Source: Acidovorax sp. 210-6
Lineage (GTDB): Bacteria; Pseudomonadota; Gammaproteobacteria; Burkholderiales; Burkholderiaceae_C
Assembly: GCF_010020825.1 (NCBI RefSeq)
Contig: NZ_JAACJE010000001.1
Location: 3,224,001-3,288,000 of the forward strand
DNA: 64,000 nucleotides
Reading direction: 5' to 3'
The position numbers were made by a program, and so were the translations under genes. A model generated the notes under the pieces. That model was not told where the DNA came from. It saw nothing but the letters and a program-made list of their open reading frames with translations, and searched no databases. Below are positions 36,432 through 46,526 of this stretch, in pieces. Position 1 is the stretch's first letter; the number at the start of each line of letters is the position of its first letter.

Positions 36432-37562
36432 TTACACCTTGGCACGCTGGCGGCGCGCCAGAACGGCCTGAGACAGGTCGGCCAGCGCGTGGAGCGAGTC
36501 GTCCCAGCCCAGGCAGGCGTCGGTGATGCTCTTGCCGTATTCCAGTGCACCGGGCTGGTCCTTGCCCGGCGTGAACTTCTGCGCGCCTGCCACCAGATGG
36601 CTTTCGATCATGACGCCAAACACGTTGTGCGAGCCCGCAGCGATCTGAGCGGCAATGTCCCCCGCCACGTCGCGCTGCTTCTGGTGCTGCTTGCTGCTGT
36701 TGGCGTGGCTGCAGTCCACCATCAGCGTCGGCAGAAGCTTGGCGGCTTCCAGTTCCTTGCAGGCGGCGGCCACACTGGTCGCATCGTAGTTGGGCGCCTT
36801 GCCGCCACGCAGGATGACGTGGCAGTCCTTGTTGCCCTTGGTATTGACGATGGCGACCTGGCCATTCTTGTGCACCGACAGGAAGTGATGACCCCGGCTG
36901 GCCGACTGGATGGCGTCGGTGGCAATACGGATGTTGCCGTCCGTGCCGTTCTTGAAGCCGATCGGCGCCGACAGGCCCGAGGCCAGCTCGCGGTGCACCT
37001 GGCTCTCCGTCGTGCGCGCACCGATGGCACCCCAGGCGATCAGGTCGCCGATGTACTGGGGCGAGATCACATCCAGGAACTCGCTGGCCGCCGGCACGCC
37101 CAGGCGGTTGATCTCAATGAGCAACTGGCGTGCGATGCGCAGCCCCTCGTCGATGCGGTAGCTCTCGTCCAGATAGGGGTCATTGATGAGGCCCTTCCAG
37201 CCCACGGTGGTGCGCGGCTTCTCGAAGTACACGCGCATCACGATCTCCAGCGTGTCCTGGTACTGGGCGCGCACTTCCTTCAGGCGGCGCGCATAGTCCA
37301 GCGCAGCCGCCGGGTCATGGATGGAGCACGGGCCGATCACCACCAGCAGGCGGTCGTCCTTGCCGTGCATGATCTGGTGGATGGTCTTGCGCGTCTGGGT
37401 GATCAACTGCTCCACCGCCGTGCCACGGATCGGGAAGAAGCGAATCAGGTGTTCGGGAGGGGGCAGCACGGTGATGTCCTTGATGCGTTCGTCGTCGGTC
37501 TCGCTGGTTTTCTCGACGCTTTGGTACCAGGCATCACTGGCGCTCAGGGCTTTGGGGCTCAT
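36432..37562 (-). CDS. aroG: 3-deoxy-7-phosphoheptulonate synthase (class I DAHP synthase)
   Basis: The first enzyme of the shikimate pathway, condensing PEP and erythrose 4-phosphate. The 376-residue protein has the type I-alpha motifs: LLVVIGPCSIHDPAAALDYA (PEP site and metal cysteine), MRVYFEKPRTTVGWKGL, GARTTESQVHRELASGLSAP and VDCSHANSSKQHQKQ. The N-terminal extension before the barrel is where Phe/Tyr feedback inhibition operates in E. coli paralogues, but which amino acid inhibits this one cannot be read. Upstream lies a leader peptide rich in Phe/Trp/Tyr codons and a terminator hairpin, so expression is probably attenuated. The symbol aroG is by family; aroF or aroH naming is equally possible. 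Confidence 0.94.
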   Translation of the reverse strand: MSPKALSASDAWYQSVEKTSETDDERIKDITVLPPPEHLIRFFPIRGTAVEQLITQTRKTIHQIMHGKDDRLLVVIGPCSIHDPAAALDYARRLKEVRAQYQDTLEIVMRVYFEKPRTTVGWKGLINDPYLDESYRIDEGLRIARQLLIEINRLGVPAASEFLDVISPQYIGDLIAWGAIGARTTESQVHRELASGLSAPIGFKNGTDGNIRIATDAIQSASRGHHFLSVHKNGQVAIVNTKGNKDCHVILRGGKAPNYDATSVAAACKELEAAKLLPTLMVDCSHANSSKQHQKQRDVAGDIAAQIAAGSHNVFGVMIESHLVAGAQKFTPGKDQPGALEYGKSITDACLGWDDSLHALADLSQAVLARRQRAKV

Positions 37563-37600
37563 GGGGTGCTTTCTGTGAGAAGTGGAAAGGGAAAACGCTC

Positions 37601-37639
37601 AAAAACAAAAAACCGCCGGGCTTTGCAGCTTCGGCGGTT
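37601..37639 (-). terminator. Attenuator-type terminator in the aroG leader
   Basis: On the minus strand, AACCGCCG (37632-37639) pairs with CGGCGGTT (37611-37618), with an inner GCT/AGC pairing, and is followed by TTTTG and a second run of Ts ending at 37601. It lies between the leader peptide (37676-37732) and the aroG start (37562). Its 5' arm CCGCC is also complementary to GGCGG in the last codons of the leader peptide, a possible anti-terminator pairing. Confidence 0.8.
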
Positions 37640-37675
37640 GGGTGGGAAGTGTCTGGGTGCTCGCGCGCTCGCCTC

Positions 37676-37732
37676 TCATCCGCCTGGGACCGAGAACCAA
37701 AACCAAAAGTAAAAAGCGAAACGCGATGGCAT
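37676..37732 (-). CDS. Aromatic-rich leader peptide of aroG
   Basis: An 18-codon frame, MPSRFAFYFWFWFSVPGG then TGA, precedes the terminator hairpin of the aroG leader. Eight of the nine residues from F5 to F13 are aromatic (five Phe, two Trp, one Tyr), far beyond chance. This is the classic design of an amino-acid attenuator: slow translation of Phe, Trp or Tyr codons would prevent the terminator from folding and allow aroG transcription. The mix of all three aromatic amino acids fits the first enzyme of their shared pathway. No strong Shine-Dalgarno was confirmed. Confidence 0.8.
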   Translation of the reverse strand: MPSRFAFYFWFWFSVPGG

Positions 37733-37790
37733 AGGGGTCGAATGTAGCATATTTGCGTTGCACTGCAGTATCGCGCCCGCGCCCGGCATT

Positions 37791-38333
37791 TCAGCCACGC
37801 AGCCGCTTCCACCAGGCCGCCATGCGCATCCAGGGCGTGGCGCTGGGAGGTGGCGAAGACTCCGGCACACCGCTGAGCAGGCTGGTGCCGCCCTGCTCAT
37901 ACATATCGATGAGCAACACCCCCTCGCCCAGGGTGCGCCAGGCCAGCAGTTCCACACGGTCAAAAGCGGCGCCTTCGCGGCTGCTGCGGCGCTCCAGCGC
38001 CTTGAGCCAGTCTTCGGCCGCCCTGCGCAGTTCGCGCAGAGCACTCTGGTAGGCACCGAACTCGTACAACGCATGCCAGGCCGAGCCAAGCCCGGTGATG
38101 AAACGCTGGTGCTCACGCACCGTACCCACCAGGCCTTGCGCATGCTGCGTGACCAGCGCCGCCTCGTGGCGCGCATGGCGCACCTTGACGGCCTCGTCGA
38201 TCACCTGGGCCAAAGCACCCACGCTGTCGCGCATCTGGCGCGAATCCTCGTCCGCCACGCCCTCGCGCAGAAAACGGCTGATATCGCCAAATGTCTGGAG
38301 CGTTTGCAAGGACAAGGGGCGAGAGGCAGCCAT
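37791..38333 (-). CDS. Conserved hypothetical helical protein
   Basis: A 180-residue protein, not recognised. It starts MAASRPLSLQTLQTFGDISR and is almost entirely helical by composition (LREGVADEDSRQMRDSVGAL, EFGAYQSALRELRRAAEDWL). It has no signal peptide, membrane segment or cysteine, and a proline-rich stretch (ESSPPPSATPW) near the C-terminus. The ATG at 38331-38333 is the first with gene-like sequence after it; the frame is open further upstream without sense. It is the last gene of the minus-strand kinase-rodA-tldD series and follows a family B repeat. Confidence 0.7.
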   Translation of the reverse strand: MAASRPLSLQTLQTFGDISRFLREGVADEDSRQMRDSVGALAQVIDEAVKVRHARHEAALVTQHAQGLVGTVREHQRFITGLGSAWHALYEFGAYQSALRELRRAAEDWLKALERRSSREGAAFDRVELLAWRTLGEGVLLIDMYEQGGTSLLSGVPESSPPPSATPWMRMAAWWKRLRG

Positions 38334-38459
38334 GGCACGATTGTCCAACCTTCCCCCGCCATGCGCACCGGCCACCGACGCCCCCAGCCCCGAGGTGGTG
38401 CATGGCCGCAACACCTGCGGGCCCTTCCGCCCCAAACCCCAGTAGCGGGCGCGGCCCCA

Positions 38460-38573
38460 CCAGGGCTCCCGCGCAAGGGCCGCCCCGCAGCGCAGGGAGC
38501 GTCCCCCTGTCCGAATTGCGCAGCAATGCGAGAGCGGGGGGAAGGTGCCGAAGGCGACAAGGGGGGTGCCCCC
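38460..38573 (-). repeat. Dispersed repeat family B, copy 1
   Basis: A GC-rich element between tldD and the gene at 37791. Its minus-strand sequence contains ccgctctcgca, then a cagggggacgctccc stretch, then gcggcccttgcgcgggag. Twenty-four consecutive bases (38460-38483) are identical to 62111-62134 in the gsp operon, and the preceding part is similar throughout. It is non-coding. Confidence 0.75.
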
Positions 38574-38578
38574 TCCAC

Positions 38579-40063
<1,485 letters not shown>

Positions 40064-40098
40064 CCGCAGGATTTTAGGCGGCCACGGCCCAGTGCGCC

Positions 40099-41271
40099 TC
40101 AGGCCACCACCGGTTTGCCGGGAACCGGCAGGCGCTGCGCCCGCGCAATCGACATGAGAATGCCCAGCGCCAGGCCCAAGGTCACCATGGCCGTGCCCCC
40201 GTAGCTCACAAACGGCAGTGGCACCCCCACCACGGGAAGCATGCCACTGACCATCCCCATGTTCACAAACGCATAGGTGAAGAAGATCATGGACACCGCG
40301 CCTGCCATGAGTCGGCCAAACAGCGTTCCCGCGCCCATGGCAATGGCCAGGCTTCGCCAGACGAGCATCAGAAAACCGAACACCAACACGAGGTTGCCCA
40401 GCAGCCCGAACTCCTCGGAGTAGGCGGCAAAGATGAAGTCCGTGGTGCGCTCCGGAATGAACTCCAGGTGCGTCTGCGTCCCCGCCATGAAGCCCTTGCC
40501 AAACACCCCGCCGGAGCCGATGGCAATCATGCCCTGGATGATGTGGAACCCTTTGCCCAGGGGGTCGCGCGTGGGATCCAGCAGCGTGCAGATGCGCTGC
40601 TGCTGGTAATCATGCAGGATGGGCCAGCGCACGCCGTCGGCACACCAATCGTCGCCCATCGCCACCAGCACGGCAATGCCGACCAAACCCAGCACCACGG
40701 GCGGCAGCACCAGCCTCCAGGGCAGGCCGGCGAAATAGATCACGGAAAGCCCTGCTGCCAGCACCAGCAGCGACGTGCCCAGATCGGGCTGCTTCATGAT
40801 CAGCCCCACGGGCAGCGCCAACAACAGCCCCGCCACGACAAAGTCCAACGGACGCAACTGCCCCTCGCGCCGCTGGAACCACCAGGCCAGCATCAGCGGC
40901 ATGGCAATCTTGAGAATCTCGCTGGGCTGGATGACGATGCCTACGTTGACCCAGCGCTGCGCCCCCTTCTTGGTGATGCCGAACAGGGCCACCGCCACCA
41001 GCAAAGCCACCCCTGCCAGGTACAGCGGCACGGCAAACGCCATGATGCGCTGGGGTGGCACCTGGGCCACCAGGAACAAAATGCCCGCTGCGATCAGCAT
41101 GTTGCGCCCATGGTCCACAAACCGTGTACCGTGGTCATAGCCCGCCGAATACATGGCGACCAAGCCCACGCCTGCCAGCATGAGGACAATGGCCACCAGC
41201 CAGCCGTCAAATCCCCTGAACAAGGGGAGGACGCGTTGCAGCAGTGTGGGCTTGTCGATCGTGGTGGCCAT
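40099..41271 (-). CDS. rodA: Peptidoglycan glycosyltransferase RodA
   Basis: A SEDS-family polymerase of 390 residues with about ten membrane helices, working with PBP2 in cell elongation. Family signatures are visible: VNVGIVIQPSEILKIAMPLM, MKQPDLGTSLLVLAAGLSVI with the conserved aspartate, and the C-terminal GVPLPFVSYGGTAMVTLGLA. FIPERTTDFIFAAYSEEFGLLG corresponds to the large extracytoplasmic loop. The ATG at 41269-41271 is at the usual position. It lies 38 bp after the kinase-HDOD gene and 35 bp before tldD; mreBCD and mrdA are not within the window. Confidence 0.96.
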   Translation of the reverse strand: MATTIDKPTLLQRVLPLFRGFDGWLVAIVLMLAGVGLVAMYSAGYDHGTRFVDHGRNMLIAAGILFLVAQVPPQRIMAFAVPLYLAGVALLVAVALFGITKKGAQRWVNVGIVIQPSEILKIAMPLMLAWWFQRREGQLRPLDFVVAGLLLALPVGLIMKQPDLGTSLLVLAAGLSVIYFAGLPWRLVLPPVVLGLVGIAVLVAMGDDWCADGVRWPILHDYQQQRICTLLDPTRDPLGKGFHIIQGMIAIGSGGVFGKGFMAGTQTHLEFIPERTTDFIFAAYSEEFGLLGNLVLVFGFLMLVWRSLAIAMGAGTLFGRLMAGAVSMIFFTYAFVNMGMVSGMLPVVGVPLPFVSYGGTAMVTLGLALGILMSIARAQRLPVPGKPVVA

Positions 41272-41309
41272 CCCGCGATTATCGCGGCCAGCGCGCAGCC
41301 CCTCCAGGG

Positions 41310-43730
41310 TCAGGTCCGCTGGCGAAACGCCATGACGGCCTGGTTGCGCAGCGTGCGCAGCAGCCCCAGCACCTTGTCATCCACCGCCAGGGCGCCGGGG
41401 CGCTCCTGGTCCGCATAGATCAGCGCAAACGGCCGCCCCTTGATCTGCAGGGGCAGCAGCAAGAAGGTGGGCGCATTGAGCCCCTTGCGGTACCACGCAG
41501 GAAGACGCTCCTGCATGCGGGCCTCGGTGGCGTCGCTGATGAGGGTATCGGCCCCACGCAGACAGACCGCGGTGAACAGGTCGGCGGTTTCGCGCAAGGG
41601 CACCGCCAGGGAACGCACCGCCGCTTCGCTGCCCTCCCCCAGCCCGAAGCGTCCCGTGAGCACGTCGGTGCGCGCATCACGCAGGGCAAACACGATGCGG
41701 CGCGCACCCAGCGCGCGGAACATGGCCTCCAGAATCATGCGCAGCACATCGTTGAGCGCAAAACCCTCGTTGACCATGGCATTGGTCACATCCTGGATGC
41801 CGGCCGACAGCACGTCCGCCATCTGCGCCTGGGCCTGGGGGCCACTGACAGGGGCCTGCACCGTCAGCGGCTGGGTGGCATGGGGATGGAGCTCGTGCGG
41901 CGCCAGCTCATCGCTGGCGGCGGCATCCACCACCGGCGCAGGCAAGCGCAGCAGACGTGCGGCGGCACTGTCGGGGGCCACCTGCAACTCCAGCGCCTGC
42001 GCCAGCGCCACCAACTGCTGGCGCGCGCGCAAGGTCGCATCGGCAAAGGCTTGTGGCTCCAGGGCCAGGGTGCGCGACCATTCCGAACCCAGCTTTTGCA
42101 GGCGAGCGTCCAACTGCTGCGGCTCCGTCTGCAGGATGGCCGTGGCCACTTCATTGGCCGCCCGCGCCAGCCAGCGCAGGCCCTCGGCCCCTTTTTCGGG
42201 CGGGCGGTGGGGCGGCGCCCCCAGCGGTTTGCGAATGCAGCGCTGCAAGGTTTCGGGCAGGCCCCACACCCGCGCCACGCCAGCGCCCAGGTCCTCCAAC
42301 CCCAGCCCCAGCACCTGCATCGCGGCCGCCTCCTCCTCAGTGCCCGCCGCCACGGCGGTGCGGATCTGCGCCGCCTCTTCGGCGAAGTAGAAGGAACACA
42401 GCATGCGGCCCAGGTTCTGGAACAGTGCACCGATGAACGACTCCTCCGACATGGCCGCGCCACCCAGCTCGGAGGCCAGCGACGCAGCCATCATGGCGCG
42501 CAGAAACTCCTCGCGCATCTGCCCCGCATGCTGCCTGTCCTGCATGTGCTCCAGCAACACCAAGCCCAGCGCCATGTTGCGCACGGCATTGAAGCCCACC
42601 AGGCTGACTGCGCGCGAGACCGTACTGACCGAGCCTTGGCTGGCATGCGCAAACAACACGCTGTTGACCAGACGCAGCAGCTTGTGCGTCAGTGCCACGT
42701 CCTTGAGGATTTCGCGTGTGAGGTCGCTGATGCTGTCGTCCTCGGAGCTGGCCACGCGCTGGATGCGCGCCACCGAATCCGACAGCGCCGGAAAGTCGCT
42801 CTTGTGGCGCATGCGCCGCAGCAAAAAGTCCAGCGTGGCGTTGCCCGCTGTGGTGGAGGCACTCACCGGTGCGGCCCAGGCCTGCAGCGCATCGCGGAAC
42901 TCCGCTGCCGAGGCATAGCGCTGCGCCGGGTCACGGGCCAAGGCGTGCTGCAGGATGGCGCGCAAGGCATCGTCCACACCGCTGCCCAGGTCTTCGGGCA
43001 GTTCGATGCGGTCGTTGGCAATGCGGTACAGGGCCTGCCAGGTATCGGTCTGGTGGATCAGGGGGCGGCCCGTCAACAGCTCCACCAGCACCAGCGCGGC
43101 AGAGTAGATGTCCATCGCAGGCGCGGGCGGCATGCTGGCCGTGGCCTCGGGCGCCATGTAGGCCGGGGTGCCGCTGGCCAACTGCGCATCGGGCGTGCTG
43201 GCCACGGCGGCAGCCAGGCCAAAGTCCATGACACGGGCGTTGCGCTGGGCGTCCACCATCACGTTCGAGGGTTTCAGGTCGCGGTGCACGATGCCCGCCG
43301 CGTGGGCCGCCTGCAGGCCGTCGAGCACATCCACCACCAGGGACACCGCGTCGTGTGGCGCACAGCGCCCCTGCCGCTCCAGGTGCTCGGCCAGCGTGCA
43401 GCCGGGCACATATTCAAAAACGATGTAGGGCTGCTGGCCCTGCACATCGGCCTCGAACACGGGCACGATGTGCGGATGCGCCAGGCGCCCCACATGGCGT
43501 GCCTCACGCAGCCAATGCTCCAGCACCGCGGCGGCGTCCTGCCCCTGCACCGGCGGCAGCAGCTTGATGGCCACCTCGCGCTGCAGGCGCGGATCGTGTG
43601 CCAGCCACACGCTGGCCTGCGCCCCCTTGCCCAGCAGGCGCCTGAGTTCAAAGCGCCCCACGGCGGCAGGCTGTGCACTGCCCCCGGTCAGCAGGCGCTT
43701 GGCAGTGGAGAGCGGGGCAAAATCGGGCAT
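41310..43730 (-). CDS. Ser/Thr protein kinase fused to HDOD and GAF domains
   Basis: An 806-residue cytoplasmic protein with three modules. Residues about 25-290 form a Hanks-type kinase: glycine loop LLGKGAQASVWLA, ATP lysine K56, HRDLKPSN with catalytic D151, DFG at 169-171, and MAPEA. Residues about 300-560 resemble an HDOD domain (SDFPALSDSVARIQRVASSE, LVNSVLFAHASQGSVSTVSR, FIGALFQNLGRMLCSFYF). The C-terminal about 150 residues resemble a GAF domain (MFRALGARRIVFALRDARTD, AVPLRETADLFTAVCLRG). It therefore looks like a signal integrator with phosphorylation output, but its ligand and targets are unknown. The ATG at 43728-43730 is preferred over one eleven codons upstream. All key kinase residues are intact. 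Confidence 0.9.
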   Translation of the reverse strand: MPDFAPLSTAKRLLTGGSAQPAAVGRFELRRLLGKGAQASVWLAHDPRLQREVAIKLLPPVQGQDAAAVLEHWLREARHVGRLAHPHIVPVFEADVQGQQPYIVFEYVPGCTLAEHLERQGRCAPHDAVSLVVDVLDGLQAAHAAGIVHRDLKPSNVMVDAQRNARVMDFGLAAAVASTPDAQLASGTPAYMAPEATASMPPAPAMDIYSAALVLVELLTGRPLIHQTDTWQALYRIANDRIELPEDLGSGVDDALRAILQHALARDPAQRYASAAEFRDALQAWAAPVSASTTAGNATLDFLLRRMRHKSDFPALSDSVARIQRVASSEDDSISDLTREILKDVALTHKLLRLVNSVLFAHASQGSVSTVSRAVSLVGFNAVRNMALGLVLLEHMQDRQHAGQMREEFLRAMMAASLASELGGAAMSEESFIGALFQNLGRMLCSFYFAEEAAQIRTAVAAGTEEEAAAMQVLGLGLEDLGAGVARVWGLPETLQRCIRKPLGAPPHRPPEKGAEGLRWLARAANEVATAILQTEPQQLDARLQKLGSEWSRTLALEPQAFADATLRARQQLVALAQALELQVAPDSAAARLLRLPAPVVDAAASDELAPHELHPHATQPLTVQAPVSGPQAQAQMADVLSAGIQDVTNAMVNEGFALNDVLRMILEAMFRALGARRIVFALRDARTDVLTGRFGLGEGSEAAVRSLAVPLRETADLFTAVCLRGADTLISDATEARMQERLPAWYRKGLNAPTFLLLPLQIKGRPFALIYADQERPGALAVDDKVLGLLRTLRNQAVMAFRQRT

Positions 43731-43825
43731 CGTGGGCCTGGGTTTGTAACAGTCTGTTCGCACATCTTATGCCTGCGCTTGCGCTTTGTACCAGTGTTTG
43801 CACCGGCTCCTCTTTTTGTCGCACC

Positions 43826-44410
43826 ATGGCCACAACCCATCTGCTCTACCCGCACGGTTTTCGCTCCTCCCCCCAGTCTGCCAAGGCCCGGCGCATGGCG
43901 CAGCATGTGGCCCAGCACCACCCAGGACTGCACTTCTGGTGCCCCCAGCTCCCCCCCTCGCCGCGCCTGGCCATGGAGCAGGTGGCCCAGGGCATCGCCC
44001 AATGGCCGCGCGGCCAGATGGCCGTGGTGGGCTCTTCACTGGGCGGTTATTACGCCACCTGGGTGGCACACCAGGCCCACTGTCCGAGTGTGCTGCTGAA
44101 TCCGGCGGTGAACCCGGCCCGCGACCTGGAGCGCTACATCGGCGAACAAACCGCCTGGCACCAGCCCGAGGAGCGTTTTTTCTTCCGGCCCGAGTACGTG
44201 CAGGAGTTGCGCGCGCTGGACCTGCGCGGCCAGCCCCCGGCCGGGCCCGAACTGGCCATCATCGCCAAGGGAGACGAAGTGCTGGACTGGCGCGAGATGG
44301 TGGCACGCTACCCCCAGGCCCGGTTGCGCCTGCTGGAAGGCGGAGACCATGCGCTGAGCGACTTCGACACGCACCTGGACGCCATCGTGGACTTCCTCGA
44401 ACTGGCCTGA
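43826..44410 (+). CDS. YqiA/YcfP-type alpha/beta-hydrolase esterase
   Basis: A 194-residue small hydrolase. It begins MATTHLLYPHGFRSSPQSAK, with the oxyanion-region HGFRSSPQSAKA typical of the UPF0227/YqiA family. The nucleophile elbow is GSSLGGYYATW, and the catalytic His is probably in LLEGGDHALSDFD, after an Asp in IAKGDEVLDW. The substrate is not established; E. coli YqiA has esterase activity. The ATG at 43826 is chosen because it directly precedes the first strand. It is divergent from the kinase gene, and the downstream RNase gene follows after 37 bp. Confidence 0.88.
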   Translation: MATTHLLYPHGFRSSPQSAKARRMAQHVAQHHPGLHFWCPQLPPSPRLAMEQVAQGIAQWPRGQMAVVGSSLGGYYATWVAHQAHCPSVLLNPAVNPARDLERYIGEQTAWHQPEERFFFRPEYVQELRALDLRGQPPAGPELAIIAKGDEVLDWREMVARYPQARLRLLEGGDHALSDFDTHLDAIVDFLELA

Positions 44411-44447
44411 CCCCTCCCTGCGGCAAGCCCATGGGACAATCGCGCCC

Positions 44448-46526
44448 ATGTACGCATTGTTTGAAGAAGCCAGCAAGTTCCTGGCTGGCCGCATCCTGTC
44501 CGAAGCCGAGACCTCAGCCCAGATCGAGCTCGATTCCGGCAAACGGGTCAAGGCCAAGGCCGCCCACATCCTGCTCAAGTTCGAAAAGCCCGCCCCCGCC
44601 GAACTGGTGGCCCAGGCCCAGGCCGTGGCTGCCACCATCGAGCTGCCCCTGGCTTGGGAATTCGCCCCCGAGGAGGAATTCGGCTTTGCCGACCTGGCGC
44701 GCGACTACTTTTCCACCAGCGCCACGCTGGCCGAGCAGGCCGGCGCGCTGTTCGCGCTCTACGATGCGCCGCACTACTTCCGCCGCGCCGGCAAGGGCCG
44801 CTTCAAGAAAGCCCCGGCCGAAATCCTGCAGCAGGCACTGGCCGCCATCGAGAAGAAAAAGCTGGTGATGCAGCAGATCGCCGACTGGGCCGAGCAACTG
44901 GGCCAGGGCGAGTGCCCGCAGCCCATCCGCGACCAGCTCTACAAAATCCTGTTCCGCCCCGACAAGAACGCGCCCGAATACAAGGCCGTGGTCGAGGCCA
45001 GCCGCGCCACGCACACCGCGCCGCTGGCGCTGTTGCAGAAGGCGGGCGCCATCGATTCGAGCTACCAGTTCCACTGGAAGCGCTTCCTGTTCGACTTCTT
45101 CCCCAAGGGCACGGGCTTTCCCGCCGTCGCCGCGCCCCAGCCACCGGCAGACCTGCCGCTGGCCCCCGTGCAAGCCTATTCCATCGACGACTCGCAGACC
45201 ACCGAGATCGACGACGCGCTCTCGGTGCAGGGCCTGGGCACGGGCACCGTCACGCTGGGCATCCACATTGCCGCACCGGGCCTGGCCATCCAGCCCGGCG
45301 GCGACCTGGACAAGCTGGGCCGCACGCGCCTGTCCACCGTCTATATGCCGGGCTACAAGATCACCATGCTGCCCGACGCCGTGGTGCAGATCTATACCCT
45401 GGACGAAGGCCGCGCCAACCCGGCCGTGTCGCTCTACGCGACCATCGACGAGCAGACCCTGGAGATCACCGCCACCGAAACGCGCCTGGAGCGCGTGCCC
45501 GTGGCCGTGAACCTGCGCCACGACCAGCTCGACCACATCGTCACCGAGGCCTGGCTGCAGGACCTATCGATTCAGGTCGAAAACACGCCCCAGGCCTTGC
45601 TGGACCGGCGCGAGCAGCTATCCTTTTTGTACCGCCTGGCACTCAAACTGAAGGCCGGGCGCGAGCTGGTGCGAGGCAAGCCCGAAACCTTCAACCGCCC
45701 CGACTACACCTTCCGCCTGCACGGCAACGACGGTGCCGAGCCGCAGGGCACGGAGCAGGTCACCATCGGCACGCGCAAGCGCGGCGCGCCGCTGGACCTG
45801 ATCGTGGCCGAGGCCGCCATCGTCGCCAACAGCACCTGGGGCCAGATGCTGGCCGAACACGGCGTGCCTGGCATCTACCGCAGCCAGGCCAGCCTGGCAC
45901 CGGGCGTGAAGGTGCGCATGGGCACCAAGGCCCTGCCGCACGCGGGCATCGGCGTGAAGAGCTATGCCTGGGCCACCTCGCCGCTGCGCCGCTACACCGA
46001 CCTGGTGAACCAGTGGCAGATCATTGCCTGCGCGCGCCACGGCAAGACCGCCGCACTGGCCGCGCCGTTCAAGCCCAAGGACGCCGACCTGTTCTCCATC
46101 ATCAGCAGCTTCGACGCCGCCTACAGCGCCTACAACGGCTACCAGGCCGGCATGGAGCGCTTCTGGACGCTCAAGTACCTGGAGCAGAACGGCATCACCG
46201 AGCTGGAAGCCACCGTCTTCAAGGAAGGCCCCGGCGGCAGCTTTCTGGTGCGCGCCGATGCGCTTCCGCTGGTCTTCCCGGTGCTGGGCGCGCAAAACCT
46301 GCCGCGCGGCGCGCGCATCCGCGTGCGCCTGGGCGAGGTCGATGAGATCGCGCTGGACGTGCACGGCACCCTGATCGAGCGCCTGGACGACCCTGCGGAC
46401 CCGAGCGACGACGGCCCCGTGGACGAGGCCGAGGACGACGAAGCCCTGCAGGCCGGCCCCATCGCCATTGCCGTGGACGTCAACGAGCCCGAGGCCGGCG
46501 CAAGCACCGATAATCCCTCCCCGTGA
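44448..46526 (+). CDS. RNase II family (RNB domain) exoribonuclease
   Basis: A 692-residue 3'-5' exoribonuclease. The RNB catalytic centre appears as YSIDDSQTTEIDDALSVQGL, with the cluster of metal-binding aspartates. TRLSTVYMPGYKITMLPDAV and SYAWATSPLRRYTDLVNQWQ complete the family pattern, the latter carrying the conserved arginines. The C-terminal part holds an S1-like fold and an acidic tail. The short N-terminal cold-shock region suggests RNase II-like rather than classic RNase R. A weak resemblance to family A repeats occurs near 45600. It overlaps the TonB-like gene as GTGA at 46523-46526. Confidence 0.9.
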   Translation: MYALFEEASKFLAGRILSEAETSAQIELDSGKRVKAKAAHILLKFEKPAPAELVAQAQAVAATIELPLAWEFAPEEEFGFADLARDYFSTSATLAEQAGALFALYDAPHYFRRAGKGRFKKAPAEILQQALAAIEKKKLVMQQIADWAEQLGQGECPQPIRDQLYKILFRPDKNAPEYKAVVEASRATHTAPLALLQKAGAIDSSYQFHWKRFLFDFFPKGTGFPAVAAPQPPADLPLAPVQAYSIDDSQTTEIDDALSVQGLGTGTVTLGIHIAAPGLAIQPGGDLDKLGRTRLSTVYMPGYKITMLPDAVVQIYTLDEGRANPAVSLYATIDEQTLEITATETRLERVPVAVNLRHDQLDHIVTEAWLQDLSIQVENTPQALLDRREQLSFLYRLALKLKAGRELVRGKPETFNRPDYTFRLHGNDGAEPQGTEQVTIGTRKRGAPLDLIVAEAAIVANSTWGQMLAEHGVPGIYRSQASLAPGVKVRMGTKALPHAGIGVKSYAWATSPLRRYTDLVNQWQIIACARHGKTAALAAPFKPKDADLFSIISSFDAAYSAYNGYQAGMERFWTLKYLEQNGITELEATVFKEGPGGSFLVRADALPLVFPVLGAQNLPRGARIRVRLGEVDEIALDVHGTLIERLDDPADPSDDGPVDEAEDDEALQAGPIAIAVDVNEPEAGASTDNPSP

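Noticed and set aside
41244-44099. Plus-strand frame of about 950 codons
   Set aside because: It mirrors the kinase-HDOD-GAF gene. Its composition (Gln, His, Arg) is typical of antisense frames in GC-rich DNA.
45590-45635. Possible family A repeat inside the RNase gene
   Set aside because: gcgagcagctatc matches the core, but the rest aligns poorly. The encoded residues look like ordinary RNB sequence, so it is left as a weak resemblance.
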